In this document: positions 1-9,300 of the stretch, one piece after another
How positions within the stretch are numbered: position 1 is the stretch's first letter
How the letters are laid out: every line of letters begins with the position of its first letter
Source of the DNA: Verrucomicrobiota bacterium
Lineage (GTDB): Bacteria > Verrucomicrobiota > Verrucomicrobiia > Chthoniobacterales > UBA10450
Direction of reading: 5' to 3'
NCBI GenBank assembly: GCA_003220055.1
Contig: QHRF01000081.1
Coordinates: 1-48,663, forward strand
Length of the DNA stretch: 48,663 bases
Position numbers and translations under genes: made by a program
The notes under the pieces: generated by a model
The model's database searches: none
The model's input: the letters and a program-made list of their open reading frames with translations, nothing else
Told to the model about the DNA's origin: nothing

Positions 1-1928
1 AATTTTACGACGCCATGCCGCTGGAACGCTTCCCGCACCGGCGCTGCTTCGAGCACGGCCTTCTCGTTGAACTTGCAAGTGAGACACCAGGCCGCGGTAA
101 AATCAACGAATACGGCGTGACCCTGATCGCGCTCAGTTCGCAAACGCTCGGGCGTAAACGGTTGCCAATCGCCGGGTGCCCCCGAGGCCGCGATGTCGAT
201 CCTGGCTGATTGAAACTTATCTCCGATGAAATAAGCGCCGCTAAAGAGCAGGAGCAGGAGCATGAGCACGAGAACCAAACTTCGTTTAGCGGTGGACGTG
301 GCCGGCAAAATAAACGCGCCTTTCATCCAACAGGCGATGGCGACGATGAGCAAAAAGCAGCTTGCCCAAATTGCGCCTTCGAGACCGCGTTGGGCGCCTA
401 GGACGTAGAGCAGAAAGAGCAAAGTCGCGAGCAGCAAGAAGCCCATGAACTGTTTCACGTGCACCATCCATGGCCCGGGCTGCGGAAGAAATCGGAGCCA
501 GGCTGGTTGCGCACTCAGCAGAAAATACGGCGCACTCATCCCAGCGGCGATGGCGACAAACATCGCCAAAATGACAATCGGTGATTGCGCAAATGCGAAG
601 CCGAGCGCGGTCCCGAGAAAAGGAGCAGTGCACGGCGTCGCCAGAACGGTCGCGAACACGCCTTGAAAGAATGAGCCGAGATCGTCTTTTCGCTCCGAAC
701 TTGCGAGCAAACCGCGGGTCATGCTCTGCGGCAGCGAAATCTCGAAGACGCCGAAGAGATTCAGCGCGAAAACCAGCACCACGATACTGAGACCAAGAAC
801 GAAATAAGCGTTGGTGAATTGGAACCCACCCCAAGTGACGTCGCGTCCGCCGGCTTTAAGCGCGATCAGCAGCAATGCAAGCGCGATGAACCACGCAAAA
901 ATGCCGGCGGTAAAAGCCAGCCCGCTGCGGAAAATTTTCTGCCGGCTTTGTCCCGCTTGTTGAATGAAACCAAAAATTTTGAGCGAGATCACCGGGAGAA
1001 CGCACGGCATCAGGTTCAAAATGAACCCGCCGATAAAACCGAATAACAAAAAGGTGAAAATTCCACGCGAAGGGACAGAAGGTTTAGTCGCGGCAACTAT
1101 CGAAGCTTCTATTTGCCACGCAGTGCGGTCGTTCCCGTTGGGAGATTTCGAAAAGACAATCAAACCCGGCATGGACGACAGATTCTTATCCGGCGATTCG
1201 ATTGGAATTCGAAAAGTAATTTCGTTCGCCTTGCGCGATTCGGCGCTCGGATGTCCAACCACAGTGTTGCCTTGCGGCAGAGGATAGAAATCGACTGTCG
1301 GATAGTTCGCCAGATTGTCGCTTGCCAGCTTGAGGTGAAGATCGGAACCGGCACGGCTCCAAGTTGCAACCGCAGTTTTTGAATCGGGAAATTTTTGCGG
1401 AAGCAGACGGCGATAGCGCGCGAAGAGGTCGGTGTTTTTCGGGTCGGCAGTTGTCGACGTCGGTAGCTCGAGCTCGAGATTCGCGCCGCCCGGAATGCAG
1501 ATTTTTTCGCAGACGAGCCAATTTGCTTCCGCAGATAGTTTCACCGGTGCGATGTCGATCTTCGCCGGTGGGGTGATTTCCTGCATGAGCAGGACCTCGT
1601 CCTGGTAACCGTAGGTTTGAATATCGCCGGGATCATTTGTCTTCAATGGGATCGGCCACTGGATCTCGCCGACTTTCCAACCCGCCGGCAGTTTCCATTT
1701 AATTTCAGTCGGTAGGCCGGCGTCGCCTGAGAATTTCCAGTAGGTGTGCCAGCCGGGCGCCATTCGCAGAAGCATTCCGGCGGTGAACGGTTTCCCGGGA
1801 ATAATGGCGGACGTGTCGGCCAGGAGCGTGGCTTTGACCAGCTCGCGGCCCTGATACGTTTGGCCTAAGCCAGAATGCGCGAACACAATCGCGCAGAGCG
1901 CAAGCCATAACCGCGTCCACGAACTCAT
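1..1928 (-). CDS. DsbD-family thiol:disulfide interchange protein, partial (C-terminus beyond left edge)
   Basis: This gene is read from the minus strand with no stop before the left edge; about 642 residues are visible. DsbD carries electrons from cytoplasmic thioredoxin across the inner membrane to periplasmic thiol proteins. Residues 1-23 are a signal peptide. A DsbD-type N-terminal domain follows, with the pair C140/C144 in WLVCEKICIPG. The multi-helix membrane domain begins near residue 297 and carries the redox cysteines C309 (NLMPCVLP) and C433 (ATPCTAPF). After a last helix near residue 575 comes a thioredoxin domain with C615-L-T-C618. The ATG at 1926-1928 is chosen because a clean signal peptide follows; an in-frame ATG five codons upstream (1943) is an alternative. 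A copy of the window-wide motif encodes KIDI near residue 123. The family call is firm; periplasmic partners are unknown. Confidence 0.93.
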   Translation of the reverse strand, partial: MSSWTRLWLALCAIVFAHSGLGQTYQGRELVKATLLADTSAIIPGKPFTAGMLLRMAPGWHTYWKFSGDAGLPTEIKWKLPAGWKVGEIQWPIPLKTNDPGDIQTYGYQDEVLLMQEITPPAKIDIAPVKLSAEANWLVCEKICIPGGANLELELPTSTTADPKNTDLFARYRRLLPQKFPDSKTAVATWSRAGSDLHLKLASDNLANYPTVDFYPLPQGNTVVGHPSAESRKANEITFRIPIESPDKNLSSMPGLIVFSKSPNGNDRTAWQIEASIVAATKPSVPSRGIFTFLLFGFIGGFILNLMPCVLPVISLKIFGFIQQAGQSRQKIFRSGLAFTAGIFAWFIALALLLIALKAGGRDVTWGGFQFTNAYFVLGLSIVVLVFALNLFGVFEISLPQSMTRGLLASSERKDDLGSFFQGVFATVLATPCTAPFLGTALGFAFAQSPIVILAMFVAIAAGMSAPYFLLSAQPAWLRFLPQPGPWMVHVKQFMGFLLLATLLFLLYVLGAQRGLEGAIWASCFLLIVAIACWMKGAFILPATSTAKRSLVLVLMLLLLLFSGAYFIGDKFQSARIDIAASGAPGDWQPFTPERLRTERDQGHAVFVDFTAAWCLTCKFNEKAVLEAAPVREAFQRHGVVK

Positions 1929-1995
1929 CCTCACAATTACCATTGGCCGAAGTTTGCGGCAACGACTCTGGCTCGGCGCATGCTGCAAAGAAGGC

Positions 1996-2238
1996 ATGCG
2001 AGGTCTCGTGATATTTCTGGTGGTTGCCGGAATCGGCGGCGGACTATTCCTTCTCCAGAAGCGCACTGAGCAAAAGCCGGCAGTGGCCGAAACTTCCCCC
2101 CAGTCATCTCCGTCACCGAGACAGACCTACGAACACGATTGGGCCAAGCACTCTCTCGACACGACGCATTCGGTCATTCAAAAAATTCAGCAACAGAGAA
2201 AAGACGACGACCTCAAAGACGCGGTCGGGCGTCGCTGA
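1996..2238 (+). CDS. Small single-pass membrane protein, hypothetical
   Basis: An 80-residue protein of unrecognised family. Residues 2-18 are a hydrophobic, glycine-rich helix, followed by a basic junction (LQKRTEQK). A short proline/serine-rich linker and a charged helical tail ending in DDLKDAVGRR come next, so it is probably anchored in the inner membrane. The ATG at 1996 is preferred over an upstream in-frame ATG at 1954, because a purine-rich AAAGAAGG ribosome-binding site lies immediately before it and the hydrophobic segment begins right after it. It is divergent from the DsbD gene with about 67 bases between them. Function cannot be inferred. Confidence 0.6.
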   Translation: MRGLVIFLVVAGIGGGLFLLQKRTEQKPAVAETSPQSSPSPRQTYEHDWAKHSLDTTHSVIQKIQQQRKDDDLKDAVGRR

Positions 2239-2296
2239 GATCGACCCGACTGGGGGTGCGTTCGCCGCGGCGAACAATCGACGATGCCAGCGCGAA

Positions 2297-2884
2297 TTAT
2301 TTCGCGAAAAGATTGGATCGATCGCCAAGTTGCTGATGAATTGACGACTTCAAGTCGTCCGGAGAGATCGCCTGCCTCACATCGTCAGTTGTCGCCGCTT
2401 CCTCATTATGGCCAAGCTGCGACAGGTCGCGAACCGGTTCACCGTCACCATTCATCATAATATCGCGGCCGGTCTGCTCGTCGGGTTGAACACGAAAGTG
2501 GCCGTGGTTGATACCGACAAGTGGAACGAACTGCTCGTTGTTGTGCTCGACAAAAAGAATCTCGCGGTCGCCGACTTTGAATTTCGGGCTGTCGGTGACT
2601 TCCATTGTCTCGTCGCCCACCGTCCCGCCGAGCACTCGGAGTGTATAAGAAGAAGTCGCGTTGCCTTTGACGTTCTCGTCGATTTGAAATCTGATGTATG
2701 TGTCGATGTGCCGTTGTGCGCCCTCGCCTTGCCAAACGGAGCGAACATCCGTGACCGTGCCTTGAAAAATAAGTTCCGCTTGTTGCACCAACTGTTCGAA
2801 AGTTGGCGGAACCACGATCGTGGCGCTGACTCGGACAAAACCGATAGCGATTAAAGTGAGTGGGAGAAGATATTTTGTTTTCAT
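2297..2884 (-). CDS. Secreted protein of unknown function paired with matrixin protease
   Basis: A 195-residue protein with a signal peptide (residues 1-22, KYLLPLTLIAIGFVRVSA). The mature part starts with IVVPPTFEQLVQQAELIFQG and is predicted mostly beta, with no cysteines. I know of similar ORFs beside matrixin genes in Verrucomicrobiota and Acidobacteriota, but I do not know a function. It starts 24 bases after the stop of the matrixin gene on the same strand, so the two are probably co-transcribed and exported together. A propeptide-like inhibitor, chaperone or substrate-binding partner of the protease is possible, but that is inference from position only. Confidence 0.7.
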   Translation of the reverse strand: MKTKYLLPLTLIAIGFVRVSATIVVPPTFEQLVQQAELIFQGTVTDVRSVWQGEGAQRHIDTYIRFQIDENVKGNATSSYTLRVLGGTVGDETMEVTDSPKFKVGDREILFVEHNNEQFVPLVGINHGHFRVQPDEQTGRDIMMNGDGEPVRDLSQLGHNEEAATTDDVRQAISPDDLKSSIHQQLGDRSNLFAK

Positions 2885-2908
2885 CGAGTAAATCTAATCC
2901 TGTAGCGT

Positions 2909-4396
2909 TTATTTCTTCATGAACACCGAAGCACTGGTCGGTGCGGGCAAAGTGTAACCGGAACCGGATTGCAGAGTCATTGTCGCGGTCTTCCCTAAGC
3001 TTCCAACGCTCAATACGGTCAGTGTAACTTTGGCCGAGTTAGCACCAGCGGGAATCGTAATCTGGCCCGGTGTTCCGTTGAGTGAGTAGTTCCTATTCAA
3101 GATCGCGCTACCGCCCATGTTATAAGCAACCGTAATTGGACCCGCCGCAGGAGCCGAAGCGGAAATCGTAAAGATCGCCGAACCTCCGCTTCTAATGCTC
3201 GTGGGAGCTGCCGAAACTGTCACTGCAGGTGAAGAAGAAGGAGTTGCCGTGGGGCTTGGCGTCGCGGTGGGTGTGGGTGTCGGCGTAGGTGTCGCGGAGG
3301 TCGTGAACGCGCGATACGTATATTTGTTTGCGAGCCACGAATTGTTCACGTTCGAGTAAAGCGACACATAAACGGTTCGGCCATCGGTGGGGATGGTGTT
3401 CACGGTCGCCGCGTGCGCGGTGATGGCGCCTGAGTTGTAAATATCTCCGCCATTCAAAGAGCTGCCTACGATAAGCACATAGCTCGCGGCGCTACCGGCA
3501 CTCCAGGAAAACGTTGCGCTCGAAGAATTGAAAGTGGATCCCGGAACCGGGCTCAGCATTACCGCGGGGGCTGGAGTAGGTGTCGGTGTTGCAGTCGGAG
3601 TGGCTTTGGTTATTGGGGTCGCAGTTGGCGTGGCTGTTGGCGTTGGGGTTGGAGTCGGTGTCGGCGTTGCTGTCGGGGTCGGTGTGGGTGTCGGCGTTGG
3701 CGTTGGACTGGCCGCAGCACCGTAAAGTGATTGGCCGCCTGAAATATCATCCGCGGAAAGCTGGTAGCGATCGCTAATGATCGAATTCATGACCGCATCC
3801 ACGTGTTGGCCAGCTTGATCGGGATGCGCGAGGCCGAGCGCATGTCCGAGTTCATGCAAAGCCACGCGCTGAATGTCGTACGAACCGGAGCGCAATGGCC
3901 CGCGATAAGAATCGTACGGCTGTGCCCTGTTAAACAGAATGTCGGCCTCTACCATAGTGGAACTACGGTAGTAGTAGGTTGTAACGGCCAGGGTGTTTGA
4001 ACCAAAACTGCTCCCGAAAACAGTGCTGGAAAACGCCATCGAGTTGACACCGTCGCCAGATGCCACCGCGGCGGTGGAATTCATCACTCGGCCAAACTGC
4101 ATTCCGTCCAACACCTGATTCCACATGTCGAGAGCCGGGGCAACGGCCGTGTTCCAAGAAGTATTGCCATCGAGAAGGGTGCGGCCAGGGTTCCCGAGCT
4201 CGAGTTGCATCACAGGATTCCCGCTAGACCATTTTGGTCCTTCGAGGCTATAAGCGCTTGCGTCCCGCAGCGCGAAGGTGCCAGCAACGATTGCAAGCCC
4301 GGCGGCGATAGCCGCGAATAGGCCAGACATTCTGGTGCCGGCCAATATCGAGCGCCGCGCAGCCAAAACAGCTTCCCCGGGGGTCATATTTTCCAC
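2909..4396 (-). CDS. Secreted matrixin-type (M10) zinc metalloprotease with PT-repeat linkers
   Basis: A 495-residue secreted protease. A long N-terminal signal region (hydrophobic 24-43) precedes the catalytic domain. The zinc motif is HELGHALGLAH with ligands H181, H185 and H191 and catalytic E182, followed by the Met-turn M203 (AVMNS), as in matrixins. After the catalytic domain comes a long (PT)n/(AT)n linker (about 230-275), a beta-sandwich segment (about 277-365), a second PT linker, and a C-terminal Calx-beta-like segment of about 105 residues. It would be exported, and the linkers would separate the protease from the binding domains. It is first in an operon with the secreted protein at 2297-2884. 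The DNA encoding the linkers is a degenerate hexanucleotide repeat prone to length change. Substrate is unknown. Confidence 0.9.
   Translation of the reverse strand: MENMTPGEAVLAARRSILAGTRMSGLFAAIAAGLAIVAGTFALRDASAYSLEGPKWSSGNPVMQLELGNPGRTLLDGNTSWNTAVAPALDMWNQVLDGMQFGRVMNSTAAVASGDGVNSMAFSSTVFGSSFGSNTLAVTTYYYRSSTMVEADILFNRAQPYDSYRGPLRSGSYDIQRVALHELGHALGLAHPDQAGQHVDAVMNSIISDRYQLSADDISGGQSLYGAAASPTPTPTPTPTPTATPTPTPTPTPTATPTATPITKATPTATPTPTPAPAVMLSPVPGSTFNSSSATFSWSAGSAASYVLIVGSSLNGGDIYNSGAITAHAATVNTIPTDGRTVYVSLYSNVNNSWLANKYTYRAFTTSATPTPTPTPTATPSPTATPSSSPAVTVSAAPTSIRSGGSAIFTISASAPAAGPITVAYNMGGSAILNRNYSLNGTPGQITIPAGANSAKVTLTVLSVGSLGKTATMTLQSGSGYTLPAPTSASVFMKK
3572..3714. repeat. Degenerate hexanucleotide repeat encoding PT/AT linker of the matrixin
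   Basis: On the plus strand this tract is made of units of the form GTYGGN (for example GTCGGT, GTTGGC, GTGGCT) in near-perfect hexamer phase. On the coding (minus) strand it reads (Thr-Pro/Ala)n. A shorter tract of the same units lies at about 3255-3298, encoding the second linker. Such tracts expand and contract in units of two residues without breaking the frame. Confidence 0.85.
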
Positions 4397-4425
4397 ATCC
4401 CCTGTAAAAGCAATATCCGTGCGAA

Positions 4426-4480
4426 CCCAAAAAAATGTATCGCTTTCGAAAGCGATTTCGCCGGGGGAAGCGATCCCCTA
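4426..4480 (-). terminator. Probable Rho-independent terminator after the threonine aldolase/lipoprotein operon
   Basis: The perfect 18-bp palindrome ATCGCTTTCGAAAGCGAT lies at 4439-4456. On the minus strand it is followed within three bases by seven T residues (4435-4429). A second small hairpin (GGGG/CCCC) precedes it at about 4464-4480. The position, downstream of the lipoprotein gene ending at 4570 and just upstream of the matrixin gene starting at 4396, fits a terminator. A regulator-binding palindrome for the matrixin operon is the alternative. Confidence 0.55.
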
Positions 4481-4569
4481 GACGCGCCGATTAAGTCACC
4501 TGTTCCAGGCGACAAGCGGGCGATAATTACGCACCCAAGCCGCGGTTATTACGTAATCAAGTCGAACAG

Positions 4570-4998
4570 TTACGGGACAATGAAAATCTTCTGCGTCGTC
4601 GGGTCTTTGACTTTGCTGCCCGGCGCGTAGCCACTCACGTCGATGTATCCGCCGCCGGCGTTGAATGGATTAAAAACGAGACCGGGCCTGTCCGGCACCG
4701 GTTTTGCCACCGGAAATTGCGTGGTACTCGCAGACGTCTGAGATGATGGCGAAGGTTTTACCGACGGCTTGTTACCGGCAGCCCGTGAGGGTGCACTCGC
4801 CGATTGTTGCGTTGATTTGCGCGCCGCCACCGGCTGGCCAGGATTTGTCACATCGGACGCATTTGCAGCAGGTGTGCGCTCTGGCTCGTTAAAAACGTAA
4901 CGCACTGGCGCGGTGAGTGTGCGGCCGACGTTGTGCGCTGTCTCGCAGCCTAGTAAGCCGATCGCAAGCGCGACGATGGCGCAGCAGCTCAACTTCAT
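4570..4998 (-). CDS. Small lipoprotein with conserved glycine-rich C-terminus
   Basis: A 142-residue lipoprotein. The signal peptide ends in a lipobox with the lipidated cysteine at residue 18 (IGLLGC). The middle (about 40-105) is a serine/threonine/proline/alanine-rich linker. The C-terminus (GGGYIDVSGYAPGSKVKDP...KIFIVP) is a compact conserved-looking tail. I recall this tail in small verrucomicrobial lipoproteins but know no function. The start at 4998 is preferred over an upstream in-frame ATG at 5028 because the signal peptide begins there and AGAAAG lies upstream. The gene follows threonine aldolase on the same strand by 26 bases, so the two are likely co-transcribed. Confidence 0.7.
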   Translation of the reverse strand: MKLSCCAIVALAIGLLGCETAHNVGRTLTAPVRYVFNEPERTPAANASDVTNPGQPVAARKSTQQSASAPSRAAGNKPSVKPSPSSQTSASTTQFPVAKPVPDRPGLVFNPFNAGGGYIDVSGYAPGSKVKDPTTQKIFIVP

Positions 4999-5024
4999 TG
5001 CGCTTTCTATACAGATGACTTTCG

Positions 5025-6059
5025 TCAACGCAACATATCAGCGGTGAGTCGGTCGATTTCCGCATCAGTCGTCGCCCATGAACACATCAGACGATAAACA
5101 TCGGGCTCGATGAACTTGTAAAAATGCCAGCCCCGCGACTGCAAATCGAGCGCGAGTTGTTCGGATAGGCGGACGAAGACTGCATTTGCTTCAACGGGAA
5201 GCACGATGTCGATCTTTCCAGCGGCACGAAGACGGTCGGCCAATCTGGAGGCGGTGGCGTTGGCATGCCGCGCGTTTCGGAGCCAAACGTCTTTGGTTAG
5301 AAGGCCTAGCCATTGTGCCGCCAAAAATCGCGTCTTAGATGCCAGCTGGCCAGCTTGCTTCAGGCGATAGTTGAACTCAAAAGAAAGCTCCTTTTTGAAG
5401 AATATCACGAGCTCCGCCGCGGCGGCGCCATTCTTTGTCCCGCCAAAGCACAGAACATCCACGCCAATTTGCCACGTAATTTCTTTAGGCGAGCAACCGA
5501 GCGCGGCAACGGCGTTGGCAAATCGTGCGCCGTCCATGTGCACGAGAATTTCGCGCTTTCGCCCGAGCTCTGTGATCGCCTTGATTTCATCATGAGTGTA
5601 AACCGTGCCGAACTCGGTCGCTTGGGTCACGCTGATAACGCGCGGTTTGTGCGCGTGCACCTCGGGCTGCCGCGCGATCATCGCGTCCGCTTCGTGGATG
5701 TCGATCTTGCCTGCGGCACCGCGAACTAGAAGCAGCTTTGAGCCGCGGGTGAAGAACTCGGGGGCACCGCATTCATCAGTCTGGATGTGCGCGTGATTGT
5801 GACAAACGACGCTGTGAAACGGTTGGCAAAGTTGCGCCAGCGCGAGCGCATTTGCGGCCGTTCCATTAAAAACCAGATAAGCGTCGCAATCCGTCTCGAA
5901 AACATCCCGGACCAACTCTCGAACATGACCCGTCCGTTCGTCATCGCCGTAGGAATCGGCTGCGCCATGATTGGCCTCTTCCAACGCAGCTAAGACTTCG
6001 GGGCAAATTGCCGCCGTGTTGTCGCTGGCAAACTCATGGCGTTGATCGCGCCGGTGCAT
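5025..6059 (-). CDS. ltaE: Low-specificity L-threonine aldolase (PLP-dependent)
   Basis: The enzyme splits L-threonine or L-allo-threonine into glycine and acetaldehyde using pyridoxal phosphate. It is a fold-type I aminotransferase-like protein of 344 residues, the usual family length. The characteristic N-terminal FASDNTAAICPEV is present, D176 (HMDGAR) would bind the PLP ring nitrogen, and K209 (FGGTKNG) would form the Schiff base. An in-frame ATG at 6110 would add 17 residues that do not look like the family. The ATG at 6059 places the start where the family begins, with no obvious ribosome-binding site. Copies of the window-wide motif occur at 5206, 5698 and exactly over the start region at 6058. 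The lipoprotein gene follows in the same transcription unit. Confidence 0.9.
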   Translation of the reverse strand: MHRRDQRHEFASDNTAAICPEVLAALEEANHGAADSYGDDERTGHVRELVRDVFETDCDAYLVFNGTAANALALAQLCQPFHSVVCHNHAHIQTDECGAPEFFTRGSKLLLVRGAAGKIDIHEADAMIARQPEVHAHKPRVISVTQATEFGTVYTHDEIKAITELGRKREILVHMDGARFANAVAALGCSPKEITWQIGVDVLCFGGTKNGAAAAELVIFFKKELSFEFNYRLKQAGQLASKTRFLAAQWLGLLTKDVWLRNARHANATASRLADRLRAAGKIDIVLPVEANAVFVRLSEQLALDLQSRGWHFYKFIEPDVYRLMCSWATTDAEIDRLTADMLR

Positions 6060-6326
6060 GTCGATCTTGCTAACCGAGTTCACCCCGCCCAGCAAATGCC
6101 AATGCCGCAAAAGGAGAGATTGCCTGACGGGCCAGAGCCCCAGGGCCTGCCGGGTCCGCCAGACAAATTACTCTAACTGCTCCCTGAATCTAATCCGCTT
6201 TGGAGCAGCTGTTCACACCCCACTTCGAAGTTCGCCTTTAAGGTGACCGTATCGCGGCGAATTTTTTTGGCCCCTCTTGAATTCCTTCGCCTTTACCTCC
6301 CAGTAGGGCGCGATTAGTTTTTAGCT

Positions 6327-9300
6327 ATGGGCGCTTTGCAGACCGAAATTGAACGACGCGGCGAACGCATATTCGATTTGGTCGACCGGCATCCGGAGTC
6401 GCTCTTCAGTAAAGCCGGCTTTTACCAGCGAATGATGGCGCTCTCGATGCGCGATGAGCACTTCAAGGTGCAACTGTTCCGGTTCGTTGATGTTCTCGCG
6501 TCACTCCATCGCGGAACCGATATCGTCCAGCATCTCGACGAATATTTCGCGGACATGCGCAACGGCTATGCGCCACTGATTCGCACGTTCGCGCGCGGGG
6601 CGAGGATTGTCCCGTGGATCAGCGGCCAGCTCCTGCGATGGAACGTATCCGGCATGGCGCGCCAGTTCATCGCCGGACGGAATCCGAAGGACGTCATGAA
6701 AATGCTCCGCAAACGCCGCTCCCAGGGCATCGGGTTTACGGTCGATCTTCTCGGCGAGGCAGTCGTAAGCGAACAGGAAGCGAACGAGTACGCCAGTCGT
6801 TGTCTGGAATTGCTCGACCATCTCGGTCGCGAAACGCGCGGCTGGACAGATCCGCTTGGCAAAAACACGGAGTTGTTCCCGGTCGTTAATCTTTCCGTAA
6901 AAATTTCGGCGCTTTATTCGCAGATGAATCCGGCCGACCCGGCGGATTCGATCATTCATCTCGCGCCCAAACTGCGCCCGATTTTACGACGCGCACGCGA
7001 CCTCGGTGCGTTCGTTAACTTCGACATGGAAGGTTACGCGCACAAAAATGCGACCCTCGAACTTTTCAGAACGCTCTTTACCGAAACTGAATTTCGCGAC
7101 TGGCCGCACGTTGGAATTGTCATTCAGGCTTATCTGCGCGATGCGGAAAACGATTTGCTCGATCTCCTCGACTGGGGCCGCGCGCGCGGAACGCGCTTCG
7201 CCGTTCGCCTGGTCAAGGGCGCCTACTGGGACTTCGAAAAAATCAAGTCGCGCCAGAACGGATGGGCTTGTCCGGTCTTTCTCCAAAAACCGGAGAGCGA
7301 TCTGAATTTCGAGTTGCTCACGCGGATTTTGCTCGAGAATGAATCGACCATCACCGCCGCGTTCGGGTCGCACAACGTTCGCAGCATCGCGCATGCGCAG
7401 GCGTTGGCCGAGCAACTCGGAATCGACCGCACCCGTTTCGAGTTTCAACTGCTTTACGGTATGGCTGGACCGGTGAAACGCGCGCTCGTCGAGATGGGTT
7501 ACCGGGTCCGAGAATATTGTCCGGTCGGTGAACTCTTGCCCGGCATGTCCTATCTGGTTCGTCGTCTGCTCGAGAACACCTCGAATGAAGGGTTTCTTCG
7601 CGCTAAATTTTCGGAGAAGGTTTCCGAAGACGAATTACTGCGCAATCCAGCCGATCTCATATCTCAAGGTCCGAACGGCGCGAGGCATGTCGAAGTTAGC
7701 AGCGACGGCGCTTCCCTCGACACGCCCGCCGGTGATACTTATGAAAACGCGCCGCTTGTGAATTTCGTCTACGAACAAAATCAGGACCGAATGCAAGAAG
7801 CGCTCGCGCGTGTGCGCCCGCAGCTCGGTCAAAAATATCCGCTCGTGATCAACGGCGAAAGAGTCTGGACCGACAAAACGATCGCTTCGATCAACCCGAG
7901 CTCGCCCGATGACGTCGTCGGTCATGTGGCCGAAGCTGGAATTCCGGAGGCAGAACGCGCGGTCAAAGCCGCGCGCGACGCGTTCGAAAAGTGGAGCCGC
8001 ACTTCATTTGAAACGCGCTGCCGATTGCTGGAGCGCGCTGCCGATATCATGCACCGCCGACGTTTTGAGCTCTCCGCGCTCGAAGTTTTCGAAGTCGGCA
8101 AAGCCTGGGCGGAGGCGGATGGCGACATTCGCGAAGCGATGGATTTCTGCCGGTTTTATGCGCATCAGATGCGTTTGATCGGCCGGCCGCGGCTCACGCA
8201 GCACGTCCTCGGCGAAGAAAGTTATCAGCACTATTGGCCGCGCGGCGTCGCCATGATCATCGCGCCTTGGAATTTTCCGATGGCAATTTTGTGCGGAATG
8301 ACCACGGCCGCGCTTGTCACCGGCAATACCGTGATCATGAAACCGGCCGAACAATCAGCCGTCATCGGCGCGATGTTAATGGAAATTTTTGAAGAAGCCG
8401 GCGTTCCCCCGGGGGTCCTGAATTATTTGCCAGGTAAAGGTTCAGTAATGGGCGCGCATCTGGTCGATCACAAAGACATCGATCTTATCGCGTTCACGGG
8501 ATCGCGGGAAGTTGGTCTGCGGATTTGGGAGAGTGCTGGCAAAACGCGGGAAGGTCAGCGCGAACTCAAGCGCGTCATTTGTGAGATGGGCGGCAAAAAC
8601 GCCGTCATCATCGACGCCGACGCCGACCTCGATGAAGCGATCGTCGATACAATTTATTCCGCCTTCGGGTATCAGGGACAAAAATGTTCGGCTTGTTCGC
8701 GACTGATCATTTTGGAAGAGATTTATCCCCGCGCAATCGAACGCCTGCTCAACGCCGCAGCCAGTTTGCGCGTCGGAAATCCGGAAGAGCCGGGAATCAC
8801 GGTTGGACCGGTGATTGATAGGACCGCCCACAAACGGATTCTCGAATATATCGACATCGGCAAAAATGAATCGCGACTCGCCTTTCAAAGGGCCGATGTG
8901 CCGCAAAAAGGTTTCTTCATTCCACCGACCATCTTCACCAATGTCAGTCCGAAGACACGGATTGCGTGCGAGGAGATTTTCGGTCCGGTGCTCAGCGTCA
9001 TGAAAGCGCGCGACCTCGATGAAGCGTTCGAGATCGCAAACAGCACCGAATTCGCGCTCACCGCCGGATTTTTCTCGCGCAGTCCGGCCAACATCGAGCG
9101 CGCCAAAGCGGAGATTGTCGCCGGCAACGTTTACGTCAATCGCTCATGCACCGGCGCGGTCGTTGGCCGCCATCCGTTCGGTGGATTCAAAATGAGCGGC
9201 GGCGGGACCAAAGCTGGCGGCGCCGATTATCTTCTGCAGTTCGTTGTGCCGCGCGTTGTGACTGAAAATATTACCCGGCACGGTTTCGCACCGGAAACAA

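Noticed and set aside
2408-2854. A plus-strand open frame of 148 codons opposite the secreted-protein gene
   Set aside because: It is the antisense of a gene with a good signal peptide and operon context, and its sequence has no family character.
3572-3714. CRISPR-like array or tandem repeat locus in the matrixin region
   Set aside because: Units are six bases, with no spacers and no cas genes; they encode a PT linker in frame.
3528-3725. A glycine/valine-only frame over the matrixin linker
   Set aside because: It is the antisense reading of the PT-coding hexamer repeat, so it is an artefact of low complexity.
6501-6959. Antisense frames inside putA
   Set aside because: putA is a full-length, well-conserved gene; the antisense frames reflect high-GC codon bias.
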